This document shows positions 5,447 to 5,606 of a stretch of DNA of 5,606 bases, piece by piece (the first letter of the stretch is position 1; the number at the start of each line of letters is the position of its first letter). This stretch comes from Methanosarcinales archaeon (GTDB taxonomy: Archaea; Halobacteriota; Methanosarcinia; Methanosarcinales; Methanocomedenaceae). Both the position numbers and the translations under genes were made by a program. The notes under the pieces were generated by a model. The model was not told the DNA's origin. It ran no database searches and was given only the letters and a program-made list of their open reading frames with translations. The stretch covers positions 7,118 to 12,723 of the forward strand of contig DUIM01000012.1 in NCBI GenBank assembly GCA_013330355.1. Direction: 5' to 3'.

Positions 5447-5606
5447 ATGACCCTGGTTGCTTTTGAACTCTCGGGTGAGCATCCCGATATACCGGTAGCT
5501 GAAGTTATCGGGGCCCTGGAATCCGAAGATATTGAATTTTCGGTTCTATATCGATTCGACCAGATGCTTATTGTTGATATCCCAAATGCGAATGTAAATT
5601 CAAATG
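5447..5606 (+). CDS. trmG10: tRNA (guanine(10)-N2)-methyltransferase, N-terminus (3' partial)
   Basis: The frame opens at ATG 5447, three bases after the truA stop, with GTGAT inside the truA end as a partial Shine-Dalgarno, and stays open to the window edge (53 codons). The start, MTLVAFELSGEHPDIPVAEV, resembles the FELSGEHP-type opening of archaeal Trm-G10 enzymes. These carry an N-terminal THUMP RNA-binding domain followed by a Rossmann-fold SAM-dependent methyltransferase that makes m2G/m2,2G at tRNA position 10. Only the N-terminal part of the THUMP region is visible, so the catalytic motifs cannot be checked here. Coupling to truA supports the tRNA-modification reading. The family call rests on a short N-terminal likeness plus context; another THUMP protein is the main alternative. 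Confidence 0.75.
   Translation, partial: MTLVAFELSGEHPDIPVAEVIGALESEDIEFSVLYRFDQMLIVDIPNANVNSN

Overview
The window looks like chromosomal DNA of a euryarchaeon, most likely from the Methanosarcinales or a related methane-metabolising lineage; this placement is inferred. The signs are an archaeosortase-type PGF-CTERM tail on a surface protein, an archaeal-style 2-isopropylmalate synthase, a tRNA gene with no encoded CCA, a THUMP-type archaeal tRNA-guanine methyltransferase, strong GAGGTGAT-type Shine-Dalgarno sites and AT-rich TATA-like elements. No mobile element, CRISPR array or phage gene was seen.

Layout. Bases 1-663 (+) are the 3' end of a secreted, surface-anchored protein, followed by a perfect 9-bp hairpin. 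Bases 827-900 (-) encode tRNA-Thr(UGU). Bases 1015-3327 (-) form a two-gene unit: leuA (2-isopropylmalate synthase) and, 5 bases later, a HAD-IIA (NagD-like) phosphatase, closed by an oligo-T stretch. The leuA reading frame has no usable start codon of its own. The natural start, which has a good Shine-Dalgarno, lies one reading frame away, so there is a +1 discontinuity near 3286-3308.

Bases 3328-3675 separate leuA from a rightward group. This stretch holds a 39-codon basic small ORF behind a near-perfect Shine-Dalgarno and two copies of a GTATATC-type near-palindrome. Next come a membrane-anchored winged-helix regulator (3676-4545), truA (4613-5443, tRNA pseudouridine synthase) and the first 53 codons of a tRNA (guanine-10-N2) methyltransferase (from 5447, cut by the window edge).

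How they work together. truA and the methyltransferase gene form a tRNA-modification pair with a 3-base gap. leuA makes the first committed intermediate of leucine synthesis; the role of the phosphatase behind it is unknown. The regulator is a candidate transmembrane one-component sensor: a cytoplasmic DNA-binding head, two membrane helices and an outside loop of about 107 residues. The repeated palindrome next to its own start and the small ORF's start makes autoregulation a testable idea. The points most worth a second look are the leuA frame break, the small ORF and the repeated palindrome. Nothing here is clearly a new multi-gene system.
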